Counted from the first letter of the stretch, positions 42,901 to 52,281 are shown. The stretch is 64,000 nt of DNA from Prunella strophiata (GCA_036583965.1 JAZBQD010000014.1:44635490-44699489), one strand, 5' to 3'. The notes: generated by a model not told the origin, from the sequence alone. Program-made: numbers and translations.

Positions 42901-45900
42901 ACTAATTATTTTTCATCTGATTATCTTTTACTTACTTGAGCATTTTTTCCCATATATCACTGTCATAAAAGGCGTGGTTCCAGCCCATTTTGACTGTTCC
43001 AACAATGACATTCTGCTTAAAAACATCTGATCCTAACTTATGGTATAGTTCTTCACAATCATCCAGGGGGATATGGAACAACCCCAACATAAAAGCTAAT
43101 ATAGCTCCTGAAAAAAACAAATATTTTGCAGTATTACAAAAACATATCCTGGAGTAAGATTACAAAGATGGATTACCAGTTAATATAGTTCATAGGTTAA
43201 AAGAATATCTTGTCTTGAAACAGCATGACCAACTGACATTTATTTCACTAAATTCCTGCTCAGAGATCACAAACCATGTTTCAAAAGAACATAAACAAGA
43301 TAGAAAAGATCTATTTCCAAAAACATAAGTATGAGAAGTTGAAACATTTCATTTTGCAGATTACAACAATCATATGGCAGAAAGCAAATGAAATCCACTA
43401 CTTTACTTGGAAAGAGAAATGAGTAAGAGAAATCTATGCTGTGGTACAAAAAACTTATTTGGAGCATTATTTGTTACCATGCAAACTCCTAAGTCAATAG
43501 AGAAATATTCTAAGAAAATTCTGAAAAAATAAAGGAGATTTCAGTAGTTTGGACTGCATTTGGTTGCAACCACTTATAATTAGTTTCATACATGCTGCCA
43601 TCTAGTGTGTCCCTAACAAAAATTATGACCTACCCTTGCAGGAACAAAATAACAGCACTCAAAAAGCATTGCTGCTAAATACCATTTAAAACGACTGTTG
43701 AAAAATACAATTAATGCATTACTACAATTCTTAGATATATTAAATCAAAAGGGACACACAAAACCTTTAAATCTAGTTGTGCCATATAGTGAGAACATGT
43801 AATTAAGCATTAGAAATGATTAGGACACATGATTTTTTCAATCTGGAAATAAATGCTTGAATATAAAATGGAAATAAATATAGGATTGAATAAAGTTAAT
43901 TTTAAAAGGTGCCAATTTTTGTAATAGAGCAAAAATACAATGCATGTGCAGAAAAAAACTACATGCAGGAAGTTACAGATGGCTTTAAAAGAAACATGAC
44001 TCCCAAGCCCTTTTTCACTCTCACAGTGCCCACCAACTGTGATAGCTGAGCATTAGAGAATTGGTCTCAGTTTCTTAAAAGGCAGCACACATGCTTAAGG
44101 CAACCTGGGCCTATATGACACAAAGTTTCATCATACTTGACACAAAGTTTCTCTTGATGAAACTATCTCAATTACCAAATCACCAGACGCCTGTATTCAA
44201 GGCAGACTTAACACCTAGCAGCAAACACCATTTTCCCGAGTCATGCAAATCCTGTGTCACATTCTCTTCCTCTAAACTCTCCAGTTCTACAATACCATAC
44301 ATTTGTTATTTTGGTGAGCAGATTCAAAGTATGCAGAGGCTATTACAGCATCATTGCAATGATCTTTCTGTGTGAGTGCCTGCATTTACACCCTCTGACC
44401 CCCAATGAAGAGAAGCAAGGGGAAGATAACTACAAAGACAGTGATGCTGAATTCACAGCAAGGGCATTTCCAAACTTGAAAGGCAAAACAGCTGAACAAT
44501 AGTAAGAAATACAAAAACTGCAGCAGAAAAGAGAAGTGCAGTGCACAAGACGCATCCTTCCTATCATTTAACCCATTACTCTTGTAAAGTACAATTCATT
44601 CAACTGCAAGACTATTGGCATATGTACTGTCAATACAAACAGAACTGCCAGCAGTGCTGGCAGACATGCATAACCTCACCCAGCCATGTCTTTCCATTTA
44701 TTATTGCATACTGGACAACTGCAGACAAAAGCTTAATTGTGTAAACAAAATTTAAAAGAATATGCTAAGTACTTGCTAGCAGTGATAAATCCCAAAATTT
44801 GAGGAAGAATTAAAAACAAAGTTAGTTCTAGTGACAGTAGTGGGAGCAAATTAAGAACTCAAGGCCTCTCTATCCAAGGTAAAACACCTTTACTCATTGA
44901 AGACAACACTGGAGAAGTACTGTGTAGGAAAACCATCTTCCAAAGAAACACCCACTTACTGCTAAACTAACTAATGAAGGATTTATTTGGAAGAATATTA
45001 AAAATGTAAAGCAGGGAACTATATTGTGGCTACAAACGAATTCTGTCTAGGAGACCTAAACATTCTCCTCCACTATTTTGAGTCTATTAAGCAAATCTCT
45101 TGAAACACACTTCATCTACTTAGGGTGATCTGTGTTTAATACAATTTCTGATCAAACATTAAGTATGACAAAAAATTTGAAGCAAGTGGGTTTCTAAAGG
45201 AAACTGAGCTAGTAAACTACAGCATACCTCCTATGTTAGAAAACACACTTGTGCTGCTAGTGGTCTAACAATTTCTGAAGATTACTGTCCTTAAAGGAGA
45301 AACTTATGCTTTGGAATTTCCTGCTTTCTAGGGAGGAGTAACTTATCACTGAGTCACAAGTGTAAATAAGTCTGGGTGGGACCTGTAGACATCATCTGGT
45401 CCAACCTCCCGTTCCAACAGGTATAATTAGAATATGTTACTCAGGACTTGTTCAGCCAAATTTTGAGTATCTCCATGGACAGAGATGACAAAACCTCTAC
45501 AGGCAACTCCTTCCAGTGTCTGACCACCCCTGCAAGAAAAACATGATCCCATACCTAATTATAACTTCCCATATTCCAACTTGTCTGCCAGCTTTTCTCC
45601 TACCACTGTACACCTTTCAAAATTACTCTAGATCCATCTCTTCTTTATTTTCCCATTAGCTGAACCAGGATAAAGGCCCACCCTCAGCCTTCTCAAGGCC
45701 AAATAAACCCAGTTTTTGCACTCTCTCCTGTACATGTCATGTGCTCCAGCCCCCTGGCTCTCTTCCAGATGCACCCAGTACAAAAACACACCCAAGAGAT
45801 TAAGGGTTTATACAGTAGCGCATAACAATACATTTGTGGCCAAAGAGAGACATTTCAATTGTTGGGTATGTTCTTGTCCATGCAAGCCAATGTAGTCAGC

Positions 45901-48900
45901 TCTCTTTGCTCTAGAGTACAGAGATGATTCATGTCCAACTTGCTCCAAACAAGACCAGGTTCTCTCCTGCAAAGCTGGTTTCTAGGCCGTCAGCCCACCT
46001 CAGAGGGCTTTGTATTTGGCTTTACTGAACCTGCCAAGCCATTTCTCCAGCCTGTACAGACCAATATGAAGAGAGGGCACCACAGCATTGACCACTTCCT
46101 CCAATTTAGACCACTGAAGATCTTGCTACAGGCATATTCTGTCCTTCTGGCTGGTAATTAATAAAGATGAAACATTGCTGTTAACTTAATAAAGGAAACA
46201 CGACTGACTCAGCATCAGTTCTTGAGGGCTATTACCTTAGTAGTCTATAAAGTTCCATAAATACCTAAGACAACTGTTTCTATGTACAAATTGATAGTTT
46301 CACATAAATTGAAAAATTCACAGATCAATTTAAAGCCAAAAGTTTGTCATTAACTGCCCAAAGTTATCATTCAGAACAAAAAGAAAGACTCTAGAAATCA
46401 CAACTGTACTTTCCTAGCTTACACTCTAAGTCAGAAACTGCAAAATCTATATTTACTCTCACATGTTTGATAACAAAACTCCAACTTGTAACTTAATAAT
46501 TACCTGTGCTTACGCCACAGATGTAGTCAAAAAGTTGATGAACCGGCTTTCCAGTTAATTCTTCTAGTTTCCGGAGAGTCTGAAGTGCAACTAAACCCCT
46601 GAAACACAAAATCCCCCTTCACATACAATGGCAGTCTTATCTTACATAGCTCTAATCATTTTCTAATCACCTTTGCTTCATTATAACTAATTATAATTGA
46701 AAAATTGCAACAGTAAGAATCCTGAATATTTCAGGAAATAAAAGAGCAGCAGAACAGTTAAAATAGAATGATGAACACTAAATATGAATTACATACTCAG
46801 GCATACCAAAAATAGTATCCAACAGCTACAGCCATATTGTTTTACAGCAAAGGCTTGTGGGGTGACCAGCTTCTGTGGATGTAGACTAAGGATAGATTTT
46901 AGTTGCATTCCCACTACACTGCACTTAAATTTTGGTCTTAACAAGGCTATATAATGTCCCTTGGGGCACAGTATTTTCCAGTATGAGGCTTGCTTGGCCT
47001 CAATCCAATGTATCTGAAATAATGGGAGAGGTGAATTAGAGACCATCAGATTTGTGTTTCTCTATCACAAAACAGTGTCTGGAGTGCAGTGGTGTGAACT
47101 CTGTTGGGACAGAGTGAGAGAACTATGTATGGCAAAATGAGCAACAAAACAAACACCATTCAAGCAGAAATGCATAGAAAACCAATACCCATCCCTTAGA
47201 TAGTCAAATGTGACAGAAATGTAACTCATAAATTGCCTCTTTGGGCATTTATCTATCAAAGAGAGACTGACATTTTACTTCTAGTTACAGTATGAAAAAG
47301 GTTACAAGTATGTAAAACCCCAGAAGCTTTACCTTGTTCCTCCTCCATCAATGGTGAGGACTCGAATTCCCCAGCCTTCCACAGGGTCTGTATAGCCAAT
47401 CAGAGCTAAAGCTTCTCTAACAGCAGCCTGAAGACTTTCATCATTAGTCTGTCTCAGTCGCAACAGGCATGGGATTAATTTTTCCTATTGATAAATACAA
47501 GGATATTTCATTCAAACCATATATTTAAACCAAAAGAATCCATTCTTAAATTTACTAGCATGGCATTGAAGTTACAGAAGCAATATACTAGTTAAACTTG
47601 GAAGAAAATGTCTTCAAATCTGTATTTACCCATGTCTTTAACAAGGGAAAGAAAGGATGTCAATATTATGCTGTACACACCCCATTGCTATAGTAACTAC
47701 CAATCAGAATTAAACAATCAAGATGATATGTAAATATTTTTAATAGCTAGGAAGGCTACATTACCAGTTTCGTTTTATTGACTTACTATCACATCAGCAA
47801 AATGTAGACTTAAGTATGAAACACACCAAGTACAGATAAAATCCCAGATTTGATTATTAAGTACCACACTGCTTCAAAACAAGAAATGCCTTCTAAGTAC
47901 ACTGATACCAAAGCAAAATTTAAAATGCTTTCCCACAAAGAATATTTTTTAAATGGACATTACCACAAAGATACACAGTATTACAATCAAAATGGGAGTA
48001 GTGAATACACTCTTTCATAATAAAGTAATTAACATATATTTATGTGAATGCCTGGTGTGTACCTCTGCCCAGATGATTCATCTGGCCTGCACTCCATTCC
48101 CAAAGGCTACTTCTTCCAGAAATTCCACAACCTGTATCACAGGTTTGCCACATCTTGTGGAAAAAGGCACAAGGTTGACAAATGCTGTGATTTAGCTAGT
48201 ACTTCTAGAATATTCCACCACCCACCTCCTGCCCCCTCAATGCAGGGAAGAAAACAAGTAGAACTAGATTACATTAACTTATTTGATGGTTCTCTTGCCA
48301 CCCCTCTTCGAAGAAAGAATGTAAACAAGCATAGAAAGTACTGTGCATTTACAGATCAACTGTACAGCACATTCCCATCTGGTCAACTGCCACAGGGGAC
48401 ACAGCGTACGACCTTTATCTACCGCTGGAAAAAGCTATACTACCTATCCACATGACCATGCCGTATGCTTCTAAATTAAACACTGCCATCTTAAGAGCCT
48501 TCAGCTAAACTCCCAGTAGCTTGCATATAAATCTGCTTGAACCAGCTAAAAATTTATAAAAAGAGACACTCAAACTACAATCCTTGCAAACAGGAAATAT
48601 GACTACTCCACAAAAGCACAGGAGGTTTTATGTTGTTCTATATCAATCATTTGTCAGACTGATTTTTATGTAAGCACAAAAACTATTTGCACCTTAATTG
48701 CAACTCCTCTGCTCTCTGGAAATTCTAGAAGATGATAGGTCAGTTCTTCAACCCTGTTGATGCAGACTCTTGGATCAGAGGATCTCCGCAGGGCTTGAAC
48801 TAAAGCTCGAGTCCTGTTATCAATACTCACTCTTGCAATGATCTAAAGAAGAAAAACAGACAACATAAAACTACTCTGAGAAATGTGTAAAATGTGTCAA

Positions 48901-50894
48901 GACTAATTTCAAAGTGCTATTTTAAGATTTCCCAGAAGCAATGAACAGCATGTTGTACCAGAGATCTCCTACAGGTTCCAAGTAAGCACTGCTTAGATCG
49001 TCAACAAAAACCTTTTATTCTTTATTTAGCAGAAAATGAAATAAAGTTTACAGCAAGAATACACCAAACAAACAGGTCAATGTGTATTCAGATGGACTTT
49101 CAGGGCAACTCTCTGGTATTTAAACCATTAGCAAACCATGAACTGTAAAATTAGTATAACTACAAAAAACAGCACAGCTAGATCTGTCTGTAATTAAGGA
49201 CTCTATGCATATATGAACTAAATATATGTACCTACAGCACACACACACGGAGCTGTGTGCATATATACATACACACACAGACACTCTTCATATATAAACT
49301 TGTATAAACAGATCTATACCTACATAAAACATCCAATACTTAAATACAGACGTATCTATACCTACTTTTAAGTACATAGATATATTTGTAAGCTTACATA
49401 TAGTATGCATAGATATACATAAAATCTACATAGTTTTATACATGCACTTATTTATCAAAGTGCACAGAATGAATCAGAGAACAGTTTGGGTTGGAAGAGG
49501 CTTTAAAGATCACCTAGTTCCAACCTCCCTGCTGTGGGCAGGAACACCACATATATACTTATATAGAAGTACAAATACTTATATATATATATATACAAGT
49601 AAAAGTATGTGTACATAAGTATGTAAGTATATACACAGGTATATACTTATTTACTTTAGTAAATGTGTATCTACACTTAAATATAGGTATATATACCAGT
49701 GTAGCACATATACACACTTGAATAAAATAGACACAGAAATAATACATAAATTAACACTAAACAAAGACTTGCCTTTTCTCTCTGAAGAGAGAGATGCTTT
49801 TCCCTCTCTTCTGCAGTCTTGGCCTCTTTTGCTTTTTCCTCATCACTCTTCTCAGACACTTCTTGTTCCTGTTGTTTACTCTTTTCTGGTGAAACAACTT
49901 TTGTATCAGATCTTAACTTTGGAACCAACCCACCAATGTAGCTGTCGACAAAAGCTTGTACGCTGTTACTGGGATACGAAAGAAAGTCTGCAATACTTTT
50001 TTTAGTAGAAACTGGGAGAGCAGTATTTGTCTTTTCAGTACCCAAGATCTCTGCTTCAGGAGCTAAAGCACCTGCTGAATTCACTCTCTTTTCTTCGCTT
50101 GTTATGGTATTTGCTGATGAATCAAGCTTATTCCTCTCTTCACTTTCAGAGTCCTTTAATAATGCATTCCTTTTTCTTCCTTGTTCCATAACAGAATTAC
50201 TAAAGTAAGAGTTGATATGATCAGCTACAAAGTTGTAAGTCTCTCCAAAATTCGTAGAAAAGCAGCTTACATGAAAAAGTTGGCTTTTAGTAGATGCTGA
50301 AACTTCTGGAGTATCTTGACTAATGCCTCTTGAGCTTACTAACACAGATTCCAAGTTTTCACTTGCACAACTGGATTTCTTTGCAGCTGGGCCTCTGTTG
50401 CAATCGTCCTGAGTTCTGACATCTGTAACTTGCTTATCATTTTCTAGATCTGTGCTGATGTTATTTGCATCTGCACTACTTTTATTTGCTTTACCCAAAG
50501 TATCTGACTGGGACTTTAATCGAGCTATCCGTGACACCAGCTCACTGTGAGTGCCAGACACTGCCTTTGAAACAGATTCTATAGTATTCTTAATTCGTGA
50601 CATGCGAATGCTCACCCTTGTAAGTCCCTTAGAAGAAGAAGTTAAAAGTTTGGAAACTCTGTAGTATAAAAATTCATGGCTATAAATGTACTTGTTATAC
50701 CAAAATGTTCTGCTTCTGGCCCACTTACACGAAGGCTCACTTGTATGAAAAACTCTCAGGTGTGCAGCATGATTTATCCTCCAGCAGGCTTTAGGTCTAC
50801 AGAAACACAGGTATTTGTTTCTCTGCTTCCACCAAAGATTTTTTGGGTTAATCAAAAGGAATAAATATGCATCCAAGGATAAATGAACTGTCAT
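15671..50894 (-). CDS. PNPLA8: PNPLA8, calcium-independent phospholipase A2 gamma (spliced, nine coding exons)
   Basis: A patatin-like serine phospholipase that, in the known family, hydrolyses membrane phospholipids at mitochondria and peroxisomes and shapes cardiolipin and lipid-mediator metabolism. Coding segments, 5' to 3' on the minus strand: 50894-49773, 48842-48693, 47484-47333, 46598-46504, 43107-42936, 38190-38133, 35989-35795, 18001-17806, 15945-15671. They join in frame to 2415 nt, 804 residues; the mammalian protein is about 782. Visible hallmarks are DGGGTRG (470-476), GVSTG with nucleophile Ser505 (503-507), a SSAAPGYF motif, DGG with catalytic Asp649, and the terminal tripeptide SKL. 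Ser505 and Asp649 are 144 residues apart, as in the mammalian enzyme. The start was chosen because the N-terminal residues align with the known long isoform and a strong acceptor lies 91 nt upstream. All phases agree; all junctions are GT-AG except one GC-AG intron. No frameshift or internal stop is seen, so the gene looks intact. Confidence 0.97.
17131..17166. repeat. 18-bp tandem duplication in PNPLA8 intron
   Basis: CAGGTGACAGAGACTATA occurs twice head to tail (17131-17148 and 17149-17166), without mismatches. It lies in the intron between exons 9 and 10 and is probably a recent slippage product. Confidence 0.8.
17806..18001 (-). CDS. PNPLA8: PNPLA8 exon 9: residues 649-714, catalytic Asp motif
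   Basis: A 196-nt exon, phase 0 in and phase 1 out, starting exactly on the DGG motif: [20 protein letters not shown]. Asp649 is the second member of the Ser-Asp dyad. It continues with the [11 protein letters not shown] segment and ends [10 protein letters not shown] plus one base. Acceptor TTACAG at 18003-18002 and donor GAAG|GTTGGT at 17805-17804. Confidence 0.96.
18546..20815 (-). mobile_element. CR1 LINE, long ORF2 relic (endonuclease end to 3' tail)
   Basis: About 2.27 kb in the same orientation as PNPLA8, inside its largest intron. In minus-strand frames one can follow a CR1 ORF2 in order. First comes the endonuclease C-terminal part ([19 protein letters not shown] and [13 protein letters not shown], about 20.5-20.8 kb). 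Then comes the linker ([20 protein letters not shown], about 20.05 kb), and then the reverse transcriptase (MSSQHGFTK, about 19.67 kb, and [20 protein letters not shown], about 19.55 kb). The AGGTTGGAAAGAAC-type 3' end comes last, near 18.56 kb. Frameshifts and stops break it into short frames, so it cannot encode an active protein. Confidence 0.88.
20820..23510. other. PNPLA8 intron 9 (exons 8-9), first plain part
   Basis: AT-rich intronic DNA with no recognised repeat or exon. Confidence 0.5.
23515..23945 (+). mobile_element. CR1 LINE fragment, older subfamily
   Basis: The plus strand begins with text equivalent to the RT C-terminus (GACTGGGGACAGATACTTTG, then CAGCTTTGGACACCCAG). It ends with AGGCTGAACCAGATAACCAC and TTTTTGTAAGGTTCTATTCTA, which resembles a diverged CR1 tail. 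Highly decayed. Confidence 0.65.
24085..24293 (+). mobile_element. CR1 LINE 3'-end fragment
   Basis: Shows the signature string GAGTCACCATCCCTGGAGGT, then ATTTAGAAGACATTCAGATG, the LRDMV-like segment CTTAGGGACATGGTTTAGTG, and the tail CAAGTCTATGATTCA. It is a different, younger-looking CR1 type from the neighbour at 23.5 kb. Confidence 0.8.
24300..29440. other. PNPLA8 intron 9, middle part
   Basis: AT-rich intronic DNA. Contains local duplications (for example CTTTTTAAATAATTAT twice near 25418-25485) but no recognised exon or full repeat element. Confidence 0.45.
29445..29990 (+). mobile_element. Degenerate CR1-like fragment
   Basis: The text order matches a CR1 3' half on the plus strand: TGGAATACTGTATTCCAGCC, then GCAGAAGACCATTAGGATGA, then GACTGGAATATTTAGACTAA, then a GTGTTGGACAAATA motif. 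Strongly diverged, and the boundaries are approximate. Confidence 0.5.
29995..35790. other. PNPLA8 intron 9, last part
   Basis: AT-rich intronic DNA. Includes a TG/CA-rich palindromic stretch at about 32128-32200. A possible very old repeat lies near 34080-34330 and could not be classified. No exon recognised. Confidence 0.45.
32138..32163. repeat. 12-bp inverted repeat in a CA/TG microsatellite
   Basis: TACACAAACACA (32138-32149) and TGTGTTTGTGTA (32152-32163) are exact complements separated by two bases. They are followed by a GTGTATATGTTTATG-type decayed TG repeat. Confidence 0.75.
35795..35989 (-). CDS. PNPLA8: PNPLA8 exon 8: residues 584-648
   Basis: A 195-nt exon, phase 0 at both ends. 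It encodes [20 protein letters not shown], then a segment ending in [14 protein letters not shown] and LGSDLHQ. The [10 protein letters not shown] block is the conserved patatin motif preceding the catalytic Asp loop. The donor is CATCAG|GTAAGT at 35794-35793, and the following intron is the largest in the gene at about 17.8 kb. Confidence 0.96.
38133..38190 (-). CDS. PNPLA8: PNPLA8 exon 7: residues 564-583 (58-nt microexon-like)
   Basis: A short 58-nt exon encoding the end of Lys564 then [19 protein letters not shown]. The acceptor region reads TTTAGAG, which contains two AG dinucleotides. Only the first, with the exon starting AGAAAA at 38190, keeps the frame. The donor is AAAG|GTAAGT at 38132-38131. 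Skipping this exon would shift the frame and remove the Asp649 motif, so any skipped isoform should be inactive. Confidence 0.94.
42936..43107 (-). CDS. PNPLA8: PNPLA8 exon 6: residues 507-564
   Basis: A 172-nt exon, phase 1 in and phase 2 out. It follows a poly-pyrimidine acceptor and completes the GXSXG glycine as [11 protein letters not shown]. It continues through a Cys/Glu-containing helix ([15 protein letters not shown]) to [11 protein letters not shown]. Lys564 is split, with donor CTCAA|GTAAGT at 42935-42934. Patatin-fold core sequence, with no breaks seen. Confidence 0.96.
45362..46135 (-). mobile_element. CR1 LINE fragment in PNPLA8 intron 5
   Basis: Reverse-orientation CR1: it begins GGTGGGACCTGTAGACATCA and CTGGTCCAACCTCCC, and continues with GAGTATCTCCATGGACAGAG and GTGTCTGACCACCCCTGCAA. 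It reaches sequence equivalent to the upstream part of the 3' region (TTGTATTTGGCTTTACTGAA, then CCATTTCTCCAGCCTGTACA). A gap of diverged sequence at about 45790-45910 separates the two parts. Confidence 0.75.
46504..46598 (-). CDS. PNPLA8: PNPLA8 exon 5: residues 475-507, GVSTG lipase motif
   Basis: A 95-nt exon completing Arg475 and encoding [20 protein letters not shown], then [17 protein letters not shown] is the GXSXG nucleophile elbow. The catalytic Ser505 codon is AGC, read on the minus strand at 46510-46508. The last Gly of the motif is split across the next intron (ACAG|GTAATT donor). Confidence 0.97.
46599..48692. other. PNPLA8 introns flanking exon 4
   Basis: Noncoding DNA either side of exon 4. 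A 135-codon open frame on the plus strand at 48048-48455 is antisense to the gene, shows no family resemblance and is taken as chance. Confidence 0.5.
47333..47484 (-). CDS. PNPLA8: PNPLA8 exon 4: residues 425-475, start of patatin domain
   Basis: A 152-nt exon, phase 0 in and phase 2 out. It starts [20 protein letters not shown] and runs into [13 protein letters not shown]. The DGGG loop is the glycine-rich oxyanion-hole or nucleotide-like motif of iPLA2 enzymes (D470-G473). Arg475 is split by the intron. Donor AAG|GTAAAG at 47332-47331. Confidence 0.96.
48693..48842 (-). CDS. PNPLA8: PNPLA8 exon 3: residues 375-424
   Basis: A 150-nt exon, phase 0 at both ends, between acceptor TTTAG and donor AAG|GTGCAA. 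It encodes [20 protein letters not shown] followed by a stretch ending in RGVAIK. This is the helical, Arg-rich segment just before the patatin domain, and its start is a strong match to the known protein immediately after the REK that ends exon 2. That join fixes the GC donor of the preceding intron. Confidence 0.95.
49200..49735. repeat. CA/TA-rich microsatellite block
   Basis: Long run of ACAC, ATATAC, TACATA and similar short motifs (for example ACACACACAC near 49239, TATATATATATA near 49580-49592). It is interrupted by a CR1 tail at 49472-49551 and ends about 35 bp from the GC donor of PNPLA8 exon 2. Confidence 0.75.
49472..49551 (-). mobile_element. CR1 3'-tail fragment inside the microsatellite
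   Basis: Text AATCAGAGAACAGTTTGGGT, then TGGAAGAGGCTTTAAAGATC, CTAGTTCCAACCTCCCTGCT and GTGGGCAGGAACACC. This is the canonical reversed CR1 3' end, about 80 bp long. Confidence 0.8.
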
Positions 50895-50985
50895 TACTTA
50901 TAAATAATTGCACCTTTTCTATGTTGCTTTCTACTTCATTCCAAAAAATATAGGTCAATAAATAAGTCCCGAAATGTAGTGTTGT
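49773..50985 (-). CDS. PNPLA8: PNPLA8 exon 2: 5' leader and residues 1-374
   Basis: The acceptor is a long pyrimidine tract ending in CAG at 50988-50986. The 91-nt leader (50985-50895) is followed by the ATG at 50894-50892. One exon encodes the whole N-terminal region. Residues 1-60 are rich in hydrophobic and basic residues and poor in acidic ones, as expected of a mitochondrial targeting sequence. Residues about 95-130 form a conserved-looking basic amphipathic stretch that includes an internal Met ([15 protein letters not shown]). The middle is Ser/Asn/Lys-rich and poorly conserved. Near the end is a conserved block ([13 protein letters not shown]) and then a highly charged Glu/Lys segment that looks helical or coiled. 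The exon ends ...LSLQREK at 49773 and is followed by GCAAGT, a GC donor. Using the nearby GT instead would break the frame. Confidence 0.95.
50932..50940 (-). other. Minimal upstream ORF (ATG AAG TAG) in the PNPLA8 leader
   Basis: In the exon-2 leader the minus strand reads ATG AAG TAG at 50940-50932, a two-codon open frame ending 37 nt before the PNPLA8 ATG. It lies downstream of the acceptor, so it is present in any mRNA using that splice site. Confidence 0.6.
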
Positions 50986-51684
50986 CTGAAAAAGAAAAAA
51001 ACAAAGCAAAATTAAAACAACAATGGAAGCCCCAAACCAGAAACAAGTTAAATCTAAAATCACAGAGCTGTTTAAAATGGATGAAGCTTCTGTATCCTTT
51101 AGGTAAAGACAGATAAACATTCAAATCAATCAAATAGTCTCATGGGAAAATCTAGTGCTCAGGACATTTGGTAGGTAGCTCACCCCAACATTTCAACACA
51201 GTACTCCCTAAAGGACGGTTTAAGCTCATCTTGAGCAATATGTGACACTTCTCAAAAGTACTTCATTACATATTGAAAATTGATTGCTGCTTCTAAAGCA
51301 AATTATCTTGTGCAGACACAACGTTTCAAATGTCATTATATTGCCATCCCTTAGCAGAACTCCTCACAGGGGAGAAGTGACACTAAGTGTTGATCAAAGT
51401 TCAACAAAACGTGCCCATCCTAAGAGCCAAGGGCAGAATATAATCCTTACTCTGCAATGAAAGGTACAACTGGTGGAGCACCGTTTTACACAGCACACCA
51501 GAGTTGTGCTGGTACCGCAGGAGCAAATCCATTATTTGCCGAAAAAGCAAGCCCAGGCTTCTCCAGCGCCCGTGACAAATGCCGAGAAGGGCTGCCAGGC
51601 AGGCACGCAGGCCAACTCCTGAGCAGGCCGACTTCACAGTGACAGCAGAGGTGAAACCCCGCCGCCAGCACCATCGTTACTTAC
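50986..51684 (-). other. PNPLA8: PNPLA8 first intron
   Basis: About 0.7 kb between the inferred non-coding exon 1 and exon 2. The right third is already CpG-rich. The short frames there do not resemble known proteins. Confidence 0.5.
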
Positions 51685-51737
51685 AAGTCCCCTCTGCCTA
51701 CGCCGAGCCTGTCCCGCCGGGTGTCCGCCGCGCAGCC
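51685..51737 (-). other. PNPLA8: PNPLA8 exon 1, 5' untranslated (upstream limit uncertain)
   Basis: Inferred non-coding first exon. The minus strand reads GGACTT then GTAAGTAACG, a near-perfect donor whose GT is at 51684-51683, inside the CpG island. A TATA-like element (minus TTATATAG, 51772-51765) lies about 80 nt upstream of the donor, which would give an exon of about 50 nt if transcription starts 30 nt downstream of it. CpG-island promoters often start at several places, so the upstream end is a guess. The paired acceptor is at 50987-50986, giving a first intron of about 0.7 kb. Confidence 0.55.
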
Positions 51738-51764
51738 GGGCTGCGGGCCCCGGGCCGGGCCAGG

Positions 51765-51773
51765 CTATATAAG
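51765..51773. promoter_or_regulatory. TATA-like element, readable on both strands
   Basis: The plus strand reads TATATAAG at 51766-51773, a good TATA box for rightward transcription. The minus strand reads TTATATAG at 51772-51765, a weaker one suited to PNPLA8, 80 nt from the exon-1 donor. It is an isolated AT patch in an otherwise GC-rich island. Confidence 0.4.
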
Positions 51774-52183
51774 GCACAGGGGAGCCTCCTGCCCCGGGGG
51801 CAGGCGCGGCCGCTGTTCCAGCCTTGCGCCATTTCTCCGAAACGCTGCCGAGAGTGGCGGCGTAAACAAGCACCGAGTCCAGGCCCCGCTGTCCCCGGCC
51901 CACCTCCCGTTACGCGAGCGGGCCCCGCCTGCCCGGCACGCGCTCATCGTGTCCCCCCGTCCTCATATTGCCCCACGACCCGGCGGAGATGCGGCCCGAC
52001 CCAGTGGCGACGCGGTCCGTCCTGGAGGCGGTACCTGCCGGACAGTGACTCCCGCCTCCCCCCTGTTCCCAGGCCCGAACGCCAGGCAGGGGCCGCGCCC
52101 TCACGAGCGGTGCCGCCCCGGCGGAGCGGGCGGGAGGCGGCGGGGCCCGGCACCACAACACCCGCGGCGCGCGGCCGCGGCAC

Positions 52184-52194
52184 TGCGCCTGCGC
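52184..52194. promoter_or_regulatory. NRF-1-like motif TGCGCCTGCGC
   Basis: Matches the palindromic NRF-1 consensus with one central deviation. It lies about 500 bp upstream of the exon-1 donor in the CpG island. Confidence 0.45.
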
Positions 52195-52251
52195 CCGCGC
52201 CGCGCGCCGGAAACAGCTGGGGCGCGCGCCAGCGCCCCACGGGCCGCGGCC

Positions 52252-52281
52252 GGGGGGGGGGGGCGGAGGGGGAGCCGAGGG
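52252..52281 (+). other. G-run with G-quadruplex potential
   Basis: Twelve consecutive G (52252-52263) followed by further G tracts of five (52268-52272 and 52278-52282 region) within 30 bp of the CpG island. Such spacing can fold as a quadruplex on the plus strand, the template strand for PNPLA8 if transcription starts upstream of it. Confidence 0.5.

Larger units (their letters stand above)
35990..46503. other. PNPLA8 introns between exons 5 and 8
   Basis: Apart from exons 6 and 7 and the CR1 at 45.4-46.1 kb, this is AT-rich noncoding DNA. Short open frames exist on both strands but none shows a domain or codon-like pattern. A 9-bp inverted repeat with a 1-nt spacer lies at 41114-41132. 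Confidence 0.45.

Noticed and set aside
48048..48455. 135-codon plus-strand open frame antisense to PNPLA8
   Set aside because: No family resemblance, lies in an intron on the opposite strand and shows no splice or promoter context; length is within chance expectation for a 64-kb window.
49766..49768. GT donor five bases into the intron after exon 2 as an alternative to the GC donor
   Set aside because: Joining there puts exon 3 in the wrong frame and breaks the conserved REK-IIARV junction.
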